Assembly: GCA_028023455.1 (NCBI GenBank)
Contig: JAQFVV010006552.1
Location: forward strand, 62,001 to 126,000
Origin: Epiperipatus broadwayi
Taxonomy: Eukaryota; Onychophora; Udeonychophora; Euonychophora; Peripatidae
Direction: 5' to 3'
Length of the DNA: 64,000 nt
Below, piece after piece: positions 25,656-36,046 of this stretch. The translations under genes and the position numbers were made by a program. The first letter of the stretch is position 1; each line of letters begins with the position of its first letter. The notes below the pieces were generated by a model. It was not told the origin of the DNA, searched no databases, and saw only the letters and a program-made list of their open reading frames with translations.

Positions 25656-26140
25656 ATCTGCAACTACATTGTCCAACCCTTTACAATATTGAACCATGTA
25701 ACCAAATTCCTGAAGCAACAGGCTCTACCTCACCAAATGACTATTGGTTAAGTAACTGTGGTTCAGGAACTCTAAACTTTTGTGGTCAGAAATAATGATC
25801 ATTTGTGACCAAAGGAGAAATTGGCGGAACTTCTGAAATGCCCATACAATGGCCAGAGCCTCCTTCTCTGTCACTGTATAATTCAACTCTGGGCCTTTTA
25901 ATAATCAGCTAATGAAATATAACACTCTCGGTTGATTATCTCTATGAACTTCTAACAGGGTATCTCCCAGGCCATAACCACTGCTATCTGTCTGAAGATA
26001 AAATGACTGACTAAAGTCTGGGTAAGTTAACATTACTTGCTCCAGAAATTTCTTGTTAATTGATTCAAAGTTCTCTTCTTGTTCACTGCTCCATTTCCAT
26101 GGTGCATGCTTTCTTATTAATTGAAGTAAGGGTTCCATAT
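25640..26140 (-). pseudogene. Gypsy RNase H (broken)
   Basis: The RT connection and RNase H domain follows RT. Visible are LQTDSSGYGLGDTL (the usual TDAS-type motif with the first catalytic Asp), then in another frame NYTVTEKEALAIVWAFQKF (the NYxxxEKE motif with its catalytic Glu), SDHKSLEFL, and finally QYCKGLDNVVADALSR, the typical end of the domain with its ADALSR motif. A frameshift separates the first two parts near 25900, and a TAG stop (25725-25727) replaces what is normally Trp in the LxRWxLxLQ segment. The final part is in frame with the integrase N-terminus, as in an intact Pol. Confidence 0.87.
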
Positions 26141-26196
26141 CGAGGGTAAAATCTTTATAAAACTTATTATAAAAGTTCCAAAGCCCGAGGAAGGAT

Positions 26197-27125
26197 CTAA
26201 TTTGCTTTTTGTCTAGGGCCTTGGAACTCTTGAATAGCCTGTATCTTTTCGTACTGAGGTCTAATGCACTGACTGTTGATGATGTGGCCCAAAAATTTTA
26301 CTTCCCTCGCTACCAAGGTACTCTTTTTTATGTTAATTTTTATTCCCTTTTCTTTACATTCTTTAAAAAGTCCTAAATGTTGGATGTGTTCTTCTAAATT
26401 CTCCGATGCAATGACTACATCATCAACATACATTGTTACAACATGCTTGATTTCTTCTGACAACACTCTGTCTAGACATTTCAGCAGGCCAGAACCATTG
26501 TTTTTTAACCCGAAGGGCATTCTGTTAAATTGATATGAAATATCCATTGTACCAGAATGCTGTATATCTCCTATCTTCAGGGTGCAGCTTAATTTGCCAG
26601 TAGCTGGCAGTAAGGTCTAGGGTAGTAAAGATATTCTTCCCATGGAATTTTATTAGTAATTCATAAATCAGAGGTGGTATATTACGATCTTGCACTGTTA
26701 TTCTATTCAGTTGCCGGGCATCCAAGCATAGACGGACTGTACCATCCTTTTTTTACGACTACTAGTGGATTGTTAAAAAGGGATGAACACTTAGAAATGA
26801 TTCCCCATCCTATCATTTCTGTCAGTTGCTTTTCCACTTCTGGCTTATACTGATGGGGTACATTATATGACCGGGACTGGTATGGTTGCTCATCTGTCAC
26901 CTTTATTAGATGTTCATACCCATGAATAATCGCTGGTACTTCTGAGAAAATATCTTGATATTCTTTTAGCAACTTTTCTATCTGCTCCTGCCTTTCTCTT
27001 ATGAGTGAGGATTCTTGAATCTTGGATTCAATCATTTGCAATGGTGGATCTTTCTGGACACAACCCATTCCCATTGAATAATGTGTTTCTTTTGGAGTAA
27101 AGGGTATGACTTCACCTCCACACAT
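26197..27125 (-). pseudogene. Gypsy reverse transcriptase (broken)
   Basis: The N-terminal segment (27125 to about 26735) includes EYQDIFSEVP, YNVPHQYKPEVEKQL and NNPLVVVKK, the characteristic approach to the gypsy RT palm. The next frame has DARQLNRITVQDRNIP and FTTLDLTASYWQIKLHPED, motif A with its catalytic Asp. The next has NRMPFGLKN and TMYVDDVVIAS: the YVDD active site is at 26419-26430. FLGHII, a typical thumb motif, follows. The three pieces lie in different frames, with breaks near 26730 and 26540, so at least two frameshifts separate them. The catalytic Asp residues remain; the coding continuity does not. Confidence 0.92.
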
Positions 27126-27440
27126 GACACTTCTGAAAATCCATCATGCACTGAATTCGGTGCATTATATCTGCTCCCACCAAAGCTTCATGTATTAGTC
27201 CCTTCATTATTAAAAAGGCATGATTAAGCTGTGTTTTTCCTATCCACATTTGAATCCATATCTGTTTGGATTCCACCCGAGCTTTCCTATTATTAACCAA
27301 GGTGACTTGAGTTGCCTTGATTGGTAGGGTTTGAATGTCAGGATTTAACATTTCTCATTTGGCCATACAACTCTTCAGAGAACACAGACACCTGACTTTC
27401 TGAGTCCAACAAAGTTTCAACAATAATCCCCTCCAGCATT
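27112..27440 (-). pseudogene. Gypsy aspartic protease (broken, active site changed)
   Basis: Retrotransposon proteases have a D-(S/T)-G active site. Here the segment reads VETLLDSESQVSVFSEELY, with DSE at 27398-27406: the Gly is replaced by Glu. After a frameshift near 27350 the frame continues with IQTLPIKATQVTLV, AFLIMKG and ALVGADIMHR, the second being close to the ILG-D motif near the end of such proteases. Position between gag and RT, and both motifs, support the call. Confidence 0.75.
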
Positions 27441-27753
27441 ATTTTGAATTTGGGGCATTATGGCATATTATAATGAGGGACTTTCTCTTCCCAATCACAA
27501 ATCATATTAGCCATTAAACATTTGCTATTAGTTTTCACTTGATTCCTTGGCTTATTGCTAGGACCCCTATGTCAGGAATCATTTATCGAGGTTCCTCCTT
27601 GTTTAACCCTTCATAATTGAGTCTTTTGGGATCAGTTTCTTGTCCGATCTTTGGACGTTTGTCAGGCCATACATCATCATGATGGCTTGCATTTCTAGCC
27701 ACACTTTCTTGCAGGTTATGATCACTATTTGATCTTCTTATAACCCGGTTTTG

Positions 27754-29239
27754 CTAAGGGCTCTGCATGTTGCCTGTTGAATATTTTCTTTGCCATTTCC
27801 ACGGTGGTGTTTGATTTCTTTGTTGCTGATACCATGGTGGTGGGTTATAGTTGCTATATTGCAGAGGAGGCATTGTCCTTTTGTATCTGATGGCTCCTAT
27901 ACTAGGCCCATCATCTCTTTTATAAGGAGGTTTGTTTTGTGGTTGCTTTGCCCCTCCTTCCTTGGCTGCTGATGCACCACAGCTATTGTAAGCTGTTAAT
28001 AGTTCAGCAATCTGCTCAATAGATTGACAATCAGTCCCAATCAGCATTCTTTCTATGTAACTTGGAAAGCTGTGCCATATCGATCTAATAATCTGGAGTT
28101 CAGATAGAGGATCAGATGTCAAGGCTCTCAACCTGGCCACCTGTATTCTAAAGACAGATGTATAAGGCTCTCCAGGTGGATATTTTTCCTGGGACACCTT
28201 ATACTTAATCCCCTTCTGATAATCGTCGCTCCAGTAACAGTTCATTAGAGCTTCTTTAAACTCATCAAAATTTGTAGGTTGGGTAAACAGTGAATCCCAC
28301 CATGCTTGCACTGCACCTTGGAGATAACTACATGCTATTGACAGTTTTTCCTCTTCTGTCAATACATTAATACTAAAATATCTCTCCAAAATTTTACATA
28401 TTCTATAGGTGCTTCATAACAGCTCCCTGAAAAAGTTCCGATTTTTAAAAACTGGTTTACAATTCCAGACATTTGGTTGGTTATAGGGACTTCATGACTA
28501 ACTTGATAATTCTCTTTCATTTGACTTTCTTTTGGGACTGTTTCTGCCTTTCCTTGTTTAGGCAATGTATTACTATTTTTTATTTCTATCTCTTTCATCT
28601 GGGTGGTCAATATATCCACCTTCTCCTGCATGGATTCTTGCATTTTTATTATTTTTGTATCCATGGCCTCACATATCTGGGTCATTTTAATTTCTTGCTC
28701 TATTAATGAGCCTTTTACTTCCTCCATCACTTCCTCCTTAATTTTTAATATTTTGTTAGTCATCTCTTTTATTAACTGGTCAAACTTTTCATTTTGTCTT
28801 TCAGTTATTTCTCTGATTTGTTCTTTCCAATTCTCTTTTGTCTTCTTCTCTCTGTTTGTCCCTTTTCTTGTTGTCTTCTTCTCTCTATTCATCTCTTTTC
28901 TTGTTGTCTTTTTCTCTGTGTTCACTATGTTCTTTTTTCTCTTCCTCTCTTTTCTTGTTGTCTTCTTCTCTCGGTTCGTCCCTTTTCTTGTTGTCTTCAT
29001 CTCTATGTTCATCTCTTGTTGTCTTTCTCTCTTTTCTTGTCTTCTTCTCTCTGTTCTTTCTGTTCTGTGTTATTTTATTTTACTATTTCCATTAACTGGG
29101 CTAACATGGACGTCTCCCCTGTTTTCTGTGATTGCTTTTGATCGTTTGCTTTGTCTTCTTGTTTAGCTTTTTTCTCTGAAATGTTGTCTATACTTTCTGT
29201 ATTCATCATCTTTTTTGCTTTTGATCTGGTTATCATCAT
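27754..29239 (-). pseudogene. Gypsy gag (broken), with Lys/Glu-rich repeats
   Basis: Gag forms the particle that packages the element RNA. The likely start is the double ATG at 29239/29236 (MMITRSKAKKMMN...), which runs 54 codons to a TAA at 29075-29077. A one-base frame change leads into the frame starting at 29012, which holds several copies of TTRKGTNREKK-like repeats (about 28840-29010), then a helix-rich stretch and GTFSGSCYEAPIEY. A frameshift near 28380 leads to MERYFSINVLTEEEK and LQGAVQAWWDSL, the retrotransposon gag core (A--WW motif), ending in a Gln/Pro-rich tail. No CCHC zinc knuckle is visible. Confidence 0.85.
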
Positions 29240-29505
29240 AAAAATTTTTTTTGTACTTTTTATTTCAATTTTGATAAGCTTTTCTCTCCATCCACACCAT
29301 GATTTAACTCCACCTTCTTTGAAATGCCTGTTTTATTCTCTATGCCATTCATTTTTGTGTTGTTTTTCTTTTAAATTTTTATTTTTCCACCCTTCTTGAA
29401 TAAATCACATCACTGCATCATATGCACTGTTGATATCACAGAATCATGATCTGCTTATGCCTATGGGTAGGCTAGCTAGATAAGACCTCACAGTAGGGTG
29501 ACAAA
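29240..29505 (-). other. Leader between 5' LTR and gag; no standard primer-binding site
   Basis: On the minus strand the LTR ends GTTACA and is followed by TTTGTCACCCTACTG. Most retrotransposon primer sites begin TGG, complementary to a tRNA CCA end; none is seen here. Either the site has mutated, an unusual tRNA fragment is used, or priming is of another type. Confidence 0.5.
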
Positions 29506-31930
29506 TGTAACTGGACCACCATACAACCCTTTTATTACTCTAATTGTAACAATTTCCTGATGAGCATGTTGCAGGAAGGAACTATCAATTGGCATTACCC
29601 AATGCAGATGTTAATCCCTCCTACAACAATATTTCCTGCTCATCAGAGGATGTAGCACCATAGAGGCTGGAAGCATCTAGACATTTATTTGTTTGGTTTT
29701 CCAAATGGTGCCACTAGAGTTCCATCTCACTACAACCTGACTTACCTAGGTCTAGTTATGCCAGGCGTAGCTCAGGAGACATAAGATTCTTATGAACAAA
29801 TGCAATGACTGATGAGTGATGCAATAAAAACAAAATAGAATTGAACAACTGGATAACTAAGATTAATTTTAAGTAACAATAAATTTATTTAACAAATTAA
29901 TTTGCAAGTTCTTCTATTAAAGTTCCTTCATATCCATGTGAAGATTCATTGTTTTATTCATTTCTGGTCCATTGGGTTTCTTTAGTCAGTATGACTTAAA
30001 GAATGTAACTTGTTGAGAGCATAATAAAGCCCTTTCATAGTTCTTTTAACAACTTACATCTTTAATTACATAATTAATTCACAGAGAGGAATGTGTCAAA
30101 TTGAGATAACAGAGAGAGTAATGAAGACAACTGATAGCATCTGATGCAGAGTTCCACTTAATTTAACAAATATTTTGTTTGCAGTCCACTGTATCTTAGT
30201 ATCTTAGTATAATTAGAGAGTGCAAGTTCTTTAACAATTTACTTTTGGTGTCTCATTCAGAGTTCCAGTTAACCTTAAGTTATTTTATTTGCAGTCCATT
30301 AGTATTTCATTAAATTTATTAAATCCAGTAATGTGGTTTAAATTACTCCTACAAAATCAATATTCAGGTAAGCATTAAGCATTTGTAATTTTAGTCCAAT
30401 ATAGAGGTATATTCCTACACACAAACTTTATTGTTTGATTTAGATACGAGTAAGATGCAATTGAGCATTTATAATTTAATCAAATACAGAAGTATATTCA
30501 CACACACAAACTTTATTGTTTGATTTAGATATAAGTAATATGCAATTGAGCATTTGTAATTTAGTCAAATATAGAGATATATATTCATACACATAAACTT
30601 TATTATATTATCCAGATAGAAGTAATATGCAATTGAAGCATTTATAATTTAGTCAAATATGCACATAAGCATTTAGAGTCCATATAGTATTTAATTATTC
30701 TAACATAAATATTTACTTGGTCTGCTGCAAACGTATATTTTTGTACATAAATTCATTAGCAGTTTCATTTATACTTTATCACGAATAAGTGATTTTTATA
30801 ACTTTAGTTTCATTCATAATTTTCCAGTAACAAATGTATTTTTATGCAGCAACATTTATTAATAATACTTTTTTTATATATTTACAATAAAGATGTTTGG
30901 TTTGTCTTTTATGATATATATAATTTTAGTTTAAGAAATACGTTTTGTTTATCTTTTAAAAAAGACATATAATTTTAGGTTAAGAAATATGTGTTGTCTT
31001 GTCTTTTAAAAAACATATATCATATATTTTTATAAAATCATTACATTCATTCATCCAGTTGTTGCTTCAAAAAGGGGTCATTGCATTTCAGCTGAATGGA
31101 ATTATTTCCTTTCTATGATGTCTATCCAGGCAAATCTAGAAAAATCATGGCTTAGAATGAAGAGGTACAGCGGTTATGTTAGCCCTCCATCGCTATGTTT
31201 TCATTAATAATGTTGTCTTTTTCCATTATTAACAGTGGTTGTAAAAGTTATATTCCATGGTGACGAAAGTCAGAGTTGAGTAACACTTAAATAACAATTT
31301 TAACTTTTTAATTCTTCACTTTTCTTACTATCTTTTTCTCAAAAAAAATCTTCTTTAAACATACACTTTAAAAATCCAATCTAATCTGCTTCTGAATTTG
31401 CAACTTGACTATTTATATCTCATTCTTGGACTGATTAAACAGCCTTTTTCTCCAGCTCATTGGCTATTCTTTTTGGTGGTAGAAGACCATTTTTAATTAT
31501 TTGGCTATGTGTTTTCGTATTCCAATTAATTTTACATTTCTTTGCCTAAGGCATTGGCTTAACACCTAAGTTATTTTGCCTTACAAATTATTTTTCTGCA
31601 ATACAAAATAAACTTATCTTTTTTTAATGTTTAAATATATTTTTTTTGATTGATGAATTTTAATAAAGAAAGATTTATACTTTCTTTTAATTGCAGATTT
31701 AACGTATTTGTTGTATCTTTTTTTTAAATTTTAATTTGACCAAATTAACTTTCTTTTTTCATTGCTGTCAATTTTCACGATTCCTTTGTTTCTTTAAATT
31801 TTTAGTTTTCCTTAACCATTATTAAGTCTTTTCTTTTCTTACAACAAATCATGCCAGTATTTTTAAATGAGGTGGGGTGGGATCCTTTGAATATATATAT
31901 ATATACATGGGGAACAGTATATCTGTTTCA
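29506..31930 (-). repeat. 5' LTR of the gypsy element (2.43 kb)
   Basis: A direct copy of 21390-23759 with the same ends (TGTAACTGG on the + strand left, CTGTTTCA on the right). It has the same hairpins, and the ~100-bp internal repeats (30393-30660) are preceded by about 45 extra bases resembling another partial unit. It carries 17 bases near 29697-29713 that are absent from the other LTR. Confidence 0.92.
31409..31463 (-). promoter_or_regulatory. CCAAT-TATA promoter in the 5' LTR
   Basis: On the minus strand AGCCAATGAGCT (CCAAT at 31459-31463) precedes GATATAAATAG (31409-31419). This copy would drive transcription of the element. A start about 30 bases beyond the TATA box would give a U3 of roughly 550 bases. 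Confidence 0.6.
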
Positions 31931-31944
31931 ATGTATATATATAT

Positions 31945-34042
31945 TGTAACACATATATGTATATCCCGTTACATAAAATTCTAATACTTAATGTTTTGTA
32001 AATATCTAATACTGAATTAAAAACACAAACGTTCAAAATGCAAAAAATAATAAATTATTAATTTATTAATATGTTTGATTTAAATATTAAACTAAGATAA
32101 GCTTTAAAAAAATGTACAATCAAAATATAATAAAAAACCTTTTAATTTTGAAAATAATGAAGAGTGTTTTTAATCTTAAAAATAAAAATTACAAACAGAT
32201 CCTTAGGGCAAAATTACCATTGAAAAGATGATTACAAAATAGATAATAGTTCCTGTCCAAAGATATAGACACAGACCTCAGTGGAAAAATTTACTTAGCC
32301 ATAAACCCAAAATCTACTTGGCCACAAAATCAATGAACCAATGAAATACAGATATGGAATATGTTTGATGGATCCATGTATTCCAGAGATAAGATGCCTT
32401 GGGACTATAAAAAGAAAATCCAAAAGAAATAATTAATTGGTGAATTAGAAAATTAAAGTTTTAAATTCATTCGTCTTTGCTGAAAGTAAAAATAAAAAAA
32501 TTTAAAAAGTTATTATCGCTGTCACCAAGAATATAATCAGCGTCATCATGCTTTCTTTGGCTTGGCCAGTCGAAGGCAGCTTTCACCTCCACGGATCCCA
32601 TCTTCAGAAATCTTCATAAATCGTCATAAGTCTTCATAGATCCTTGCCATGAAGGAATAAAGAAAGTATAATTTATAAATGTTAAAAAAATGAAATCTAA
32701 ACTCTTAAATTTAACATCTTTGAACTTTATTTGTTTCTAAAAATGAACTATAAACTTTCTTTCCTGAACAAACCTGAACTTTATCTTTTATAAACTTGGC
32801 AATTTTAAACTTTGATCTAAAGTTAACATAATCTCTAAAAATAGTATTTTTTTATAATTTTATTCATGCTTAATAAGATATGTTTGTAATAGGATAGGGG
32901 TTTGCGATTGCAAACTTAAATTTAAAAGTAGAAACACATATCGTTATTTGTGCATTATTGAATTTAAAAGAAAAGTAGCTTAAATAATATTTGTAAAAAA
33001 AAAAAAAGTTAAATATAATGTGTCATTTTAAAATGATTTTAAAACCTTAAACTAAAGATTTTTTTTTAGAATTAAATTAATAAAATGATTTAAATGTTAA
33101 TTGAGTGTAGATGTCTGCTAGACTCGTTTATATATGTTAGTTTTAAAGGGGTTTTGATTTCAGACTATTTGTTTCATAGTTGTGTCAATGCTGGTGGAGA
33201 GATATATGGGCATTTATATCAATGTAATGTGAAGTGTGTTAGCACCTAGGGCGATGAGTCTAACTGAATGCAGGATCCCAAAGAGATAGTCATATTGTTG
33301 AAATGGACACAGACATATTTCCTGCACCATTGACCCATTCCAGCTCTATGGATTGGGAGGATAAGCATGGTAAGATAGACCACTTTCCCATCCATCAAAG
33401 CGTTATTCTTTTATTATATTACATGCATGATTCCTTCACCAGGCAGACATAAATTCCTGTACTGATGAAGGCCATGTTTCTTCAAATAATATCACGCTGT
33501 TCAGATGCACATTCCTGTTGATGTAATTCTATGCTAACATATTCATATTCCATTGGATGCTGATATATATCTGGAAGCAAGAATTGGTGTGGCTGCAGAC
33601 TTTTAGCCTGGAATCAAATGTTTGAAAGTCTTTTAAGTGCATCATCTGGGTAGCTCATCTATACTCAACATTTCTAAGATTAAAAATAAAAGTTAAATCA
33701 AATAAAAATAATAGTAAATAATAATGAAACAAACAAATTTTTTTATATAATTATTTCTCAAGTTTGGGGGTCATCACTTATATATATATGTGTGAATAAA
33801 ATCTTTTTGTGTTATTAATACTGACAGTGATCTAGTGATTGTTTTTATTATTCTTTATTAAAAATATATTTTAATAAATATATTAAGTATCTGCATCTAC
33901 TTGAGCTAGTGCCTAGAGCTGGCGGTCATGATCTTAACAGTGCATATCTGTCTACTTTATAAATTTTCTAGGTTCAAATGATCCTAGTGGTTTCCTGTAC
34001 GGCAGATATGGTGAGACTGTAAATTTCACATTTTTCCCGACC

Positions 34043-34049
<7 letters not shown>
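31945..34049. repeat. Repeat B, copy 2 (~2.1 kb)
   Basis: A direct copy of B1, starting with the same TGTAACACATATATGTATAT, then CCCGTTACAT, and ending CCATTATAA just before (TA)n. It has about 22 extra bases near 33308 (ACAGACATATTTCCTGCACC) and about 20 near 33980 that B1 lacks; both are also visible in or near the diverged copy at 61 kb, so B1 probably lost them. Confidence 0.75.

Positions 34050-34086
<37 letters not shown>
34050..34086. repeat. (TA)n linker between B2 and the Penelope-like element
   Basis: Uninterrupted alternating TA. The 3' end of the Penelope-like element abuts its right side. Confidence 0.93.
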
Positions 34087-34088
<2 letters not shown>

Positions 34089-35439
34089 CTACAACCATTA
34101 AATGTCTGTATTTTTAAATTATATAATAATAATTCAAACAAATATATTAAACACAGTATTCAAAATTAAATAATCTATTCTTTACCAGAAGTACTTTCAA
34201 TTGTTTCACTGACAATCTTTTTCAACTGTTAATACAAACGTACAAAAAATAAAAACTTGCATTACCCATCATTCAATCTATTCAAATTTCCCACAATTCT
34301 GTTGTCTTTATATTAGCCGATTGTTTATTCATCAAACCACCTCTATTCCTAGATATCATCATAGCCTCTTTAATTTTACGTTTTTCACTACACCTTTCAA
34401 TTTGAATAATTTTTATATCTCTATTATTAAATTTAAAACCATAATTACATGTTTTATTATGATCAAATATAATTGATGGAGTATTCATATTTACTGAAGA
34501 TATATTTTCTTTCTGTACACGTTTATATAATGTCTTATGATCATTATATCGTTTTTGTAATGTACATTTGGATTCCCCTATCTATTTTATTCCACAACCA
34601 CATTCCAACATATATATAACAGAACTTAATTCAAACTTAGAAATCTTGGCTTTGGAGTTATTTATCATATCATTTATATTATTTGAAGAGAAAAAAGAAA
34701 TTCTACACAAACCACTAAAAAGTTTATAAATTAATTTAGCTTGTTGATTAGATATAAAAGGAATAGAAATCCATTTATCACTTTTTAATTTACTTAATAT
34801 TTTCTTATTATTACTCCTATTTTGATTATATTTTGTAATTGTATTATAAATAATATTCCTTCCATAACCAACATTCAACATATCAGTAATATATACATTA
34901 ATATTTTCAATTTTATCACTAATAAATTTGCATAAATAATCATTTCTAAATAAAAATGACTTCAAACCAGCTAATTTCTGACTCATATGAACTTTAGAAT
35001 TATATGGAATATAACCCCTAATTTCCACAGGCTTTAAAATCATATTATAATCAAACACATTATTATTTCTTTTAATAAATATATCTAAAAACTTTATAGA
35101 ATCTTCCTTCTCTTCATTTAACACCCATTTTACATTATTAATCATATTTAACTCATTAAACAAATTAACTATTATTTCATTATGTGCACATATAAATACA
35201 TCATCAACATATCTACAATATACTTTAATTCCTTTATATTTTATCTGAGACAATATCTTAACCTCATAATTAGAAATAAAAAAATTACAAAGCTGTGATA
35301 CCACCGGAAGACCCATTGGCCAACCAAAATTCATTTTATAAAAGCAATCATTAAACCTAACATATATATTATCATTCACAAATCTTAATATTTTAACAAT
35401 AAAATTCCTAATATTATTATCTATAGATTTTAAAAACAA
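34087..35439 (-). pseudogene. Penelope-like retroelement: RT plus GIY-YIG endonuclease, 5'-truncated
   Basis: Penelope-like elements encode a reverse transcriptase related to telomerase fused to a C-terminal GIY-YIG endonuclease. On the minus strand the open frame from 35439 has GWPMGLPVVSQLCNFFISNYE and CRYVDDVFICAHN (YVDD at 35200-35211), FLDIFIKR and GYIPYNSKVHMSQK, typical of Penelope RT. Its N-terminal RT motifs are missing. The frame reaches VIYMLECGCGIK, meets TAG at 34582-34584, and then continues in the same frame with IGESKCTLQKRYNDHK to a natural stop at 34282. The stop sits exactly where Tyr of the YIG motif is expected. About 195 bases of 3' untranslated sequence run to the (TA)n at 34086. 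Confidence 0.88.
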
Positions 35440-35941
35440 TTTTCACTACACCTTTCAATTTGAATAATTTTTATATCTCTATTATTAAATTTAAAACCAT
35501 AATTACATGTTTTATTATGATCAAATATAATTGTTCCTCCTCTCTCATTTTTTTTCTCCCTCTCCCTTTATTTTACTCCCTGATCAGGGAGAGGGAGAAA
35601 AAAAATGAGAGAGGAGGAACAATTATATTTGATCATAATAAAACATGTAATTATGGTTTTAAATTTAATAATAGAGATATAAAAATTATTCAAATTGAAA
35701 GGTGTAGTGAAAAACGTAAAATTAAAGAGGCTATGATGATATCTAGGAATAGAGGTGGTTTGATGAATAAACAATCGGCTAATATAAAGACAACAGAATT
35801 GTGGGAAATTTGAATAGATTGAATGATGGGTAATGCAAGTTTTTATTTTTTGTACGTTTGTATTAACAGTTGAAAAAGATTGTCAGTGAAACAATTGAAA
35901 GTACTTCTGGTAAAGAATAGATTATTTAATTTTGAATACTG

Positions 35942-35945
<4 letters not shown>
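35440..35945 (+). mobile_element. Penelope-like fragments arranged as a fold-back
   Basis: 35441-35530 repeats, in the same orientation, the endonuclease segment at about 34380-34470, and is fused directly to the RT remnant at 35439/35440. 35623-35945 carries the same endonuclease end and 3' UTR in the opposite orientation, with an open + frame ending in KTTELWEI at 35813. So the locus holds three pieces of one element: minus 3' part with RT, minus partial endonuclease, plus endonuclease and 3' UTR. Partial tandem and inverted copies are common for Penelope-like insertions. Confidence 0.8.
35441..35712. repeat. 126-bp-arm palindrome
   Basis: The left arm 35441-35566 and right arm 35587-35712 are reverse complements as far as I can check base by base, with a 20-base spacer. 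Each arm is about 90 bases of Penelope endonuclease sequence plus 36 bases of a pyrimidine/purine segment. The segment 35533-35584 is also the reverse complement of 40364-40415, outside cassette A2. Confidence 0.85.
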
Positions 35946-35994
<49 letters not shown>

Positions 35995-36006
35995 AGAAGT
36001 AAGGGT

Positions 36007-36043
<37 letters not shown>
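35946..36043. repeat. Two (TA)n tracts around a 15-base stub of an A-cassette end
   Basis: (TA)n at about 35946-35994 is followed by AGAAGTAAGGGTACA (35995-36009), identical to the right terminus of A1 (GAAGTAAGGGTACA), then (TA)n to 36043. With the first bases of A2 (TTGTACCCTTACTTCT, 36043-36058) the stub forms a perfect 16-base inverted repeat around the TA tract. Confidence 0.9.

Positions 36044-36046
<3 letters not shown>

Larger units (their letters stand above)
21390..31930 (-). mobile_element. Full-length but decayed Ty3/gypsy LTR retrotransposon (10.5 kb)
   Basis: Two direct LTRs of 2370 and 2425 bp flank an internal region of about 5.7 kb that reads on the minus strand in the order gag, protease, reverse transcriptase, RNase H, integrase, the Ty3/gypsy order. 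The element lies between TA-rich flanks; a 4-bp duplication would be ATAT (21386-21389) against ATGT (31931-31934), one mismatch. A G-rich polypurine tract abuts the left (3') LTR. No standard TGG-starting tRNA primer site follows the right (5') LTR. gag and pol are broken by several frameshifts and stops, and catalytic residues are changed, so it is immobile by itself. The gag, RT and RNase H resemble those of animal gypsy elements. No envelope gene is recognisable between integrase and the 3' LTR. Confidence 0.93.

Noticed and set aside
28603-29166. + strand frame of 187 codons, Ser/Leu/Phe-rich
   Set aside because: It is antisense to the Lys/Glu-rich repeats of the gypsy gag; its composition is the mirror of that repeat.
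31931-31934. Perfect target-site duplication for the gypsy element
   Set aside because: ATAT on the left and ATGT on the right differ at one base, and in TA-rich flanks a 4-base match is weak evidence.
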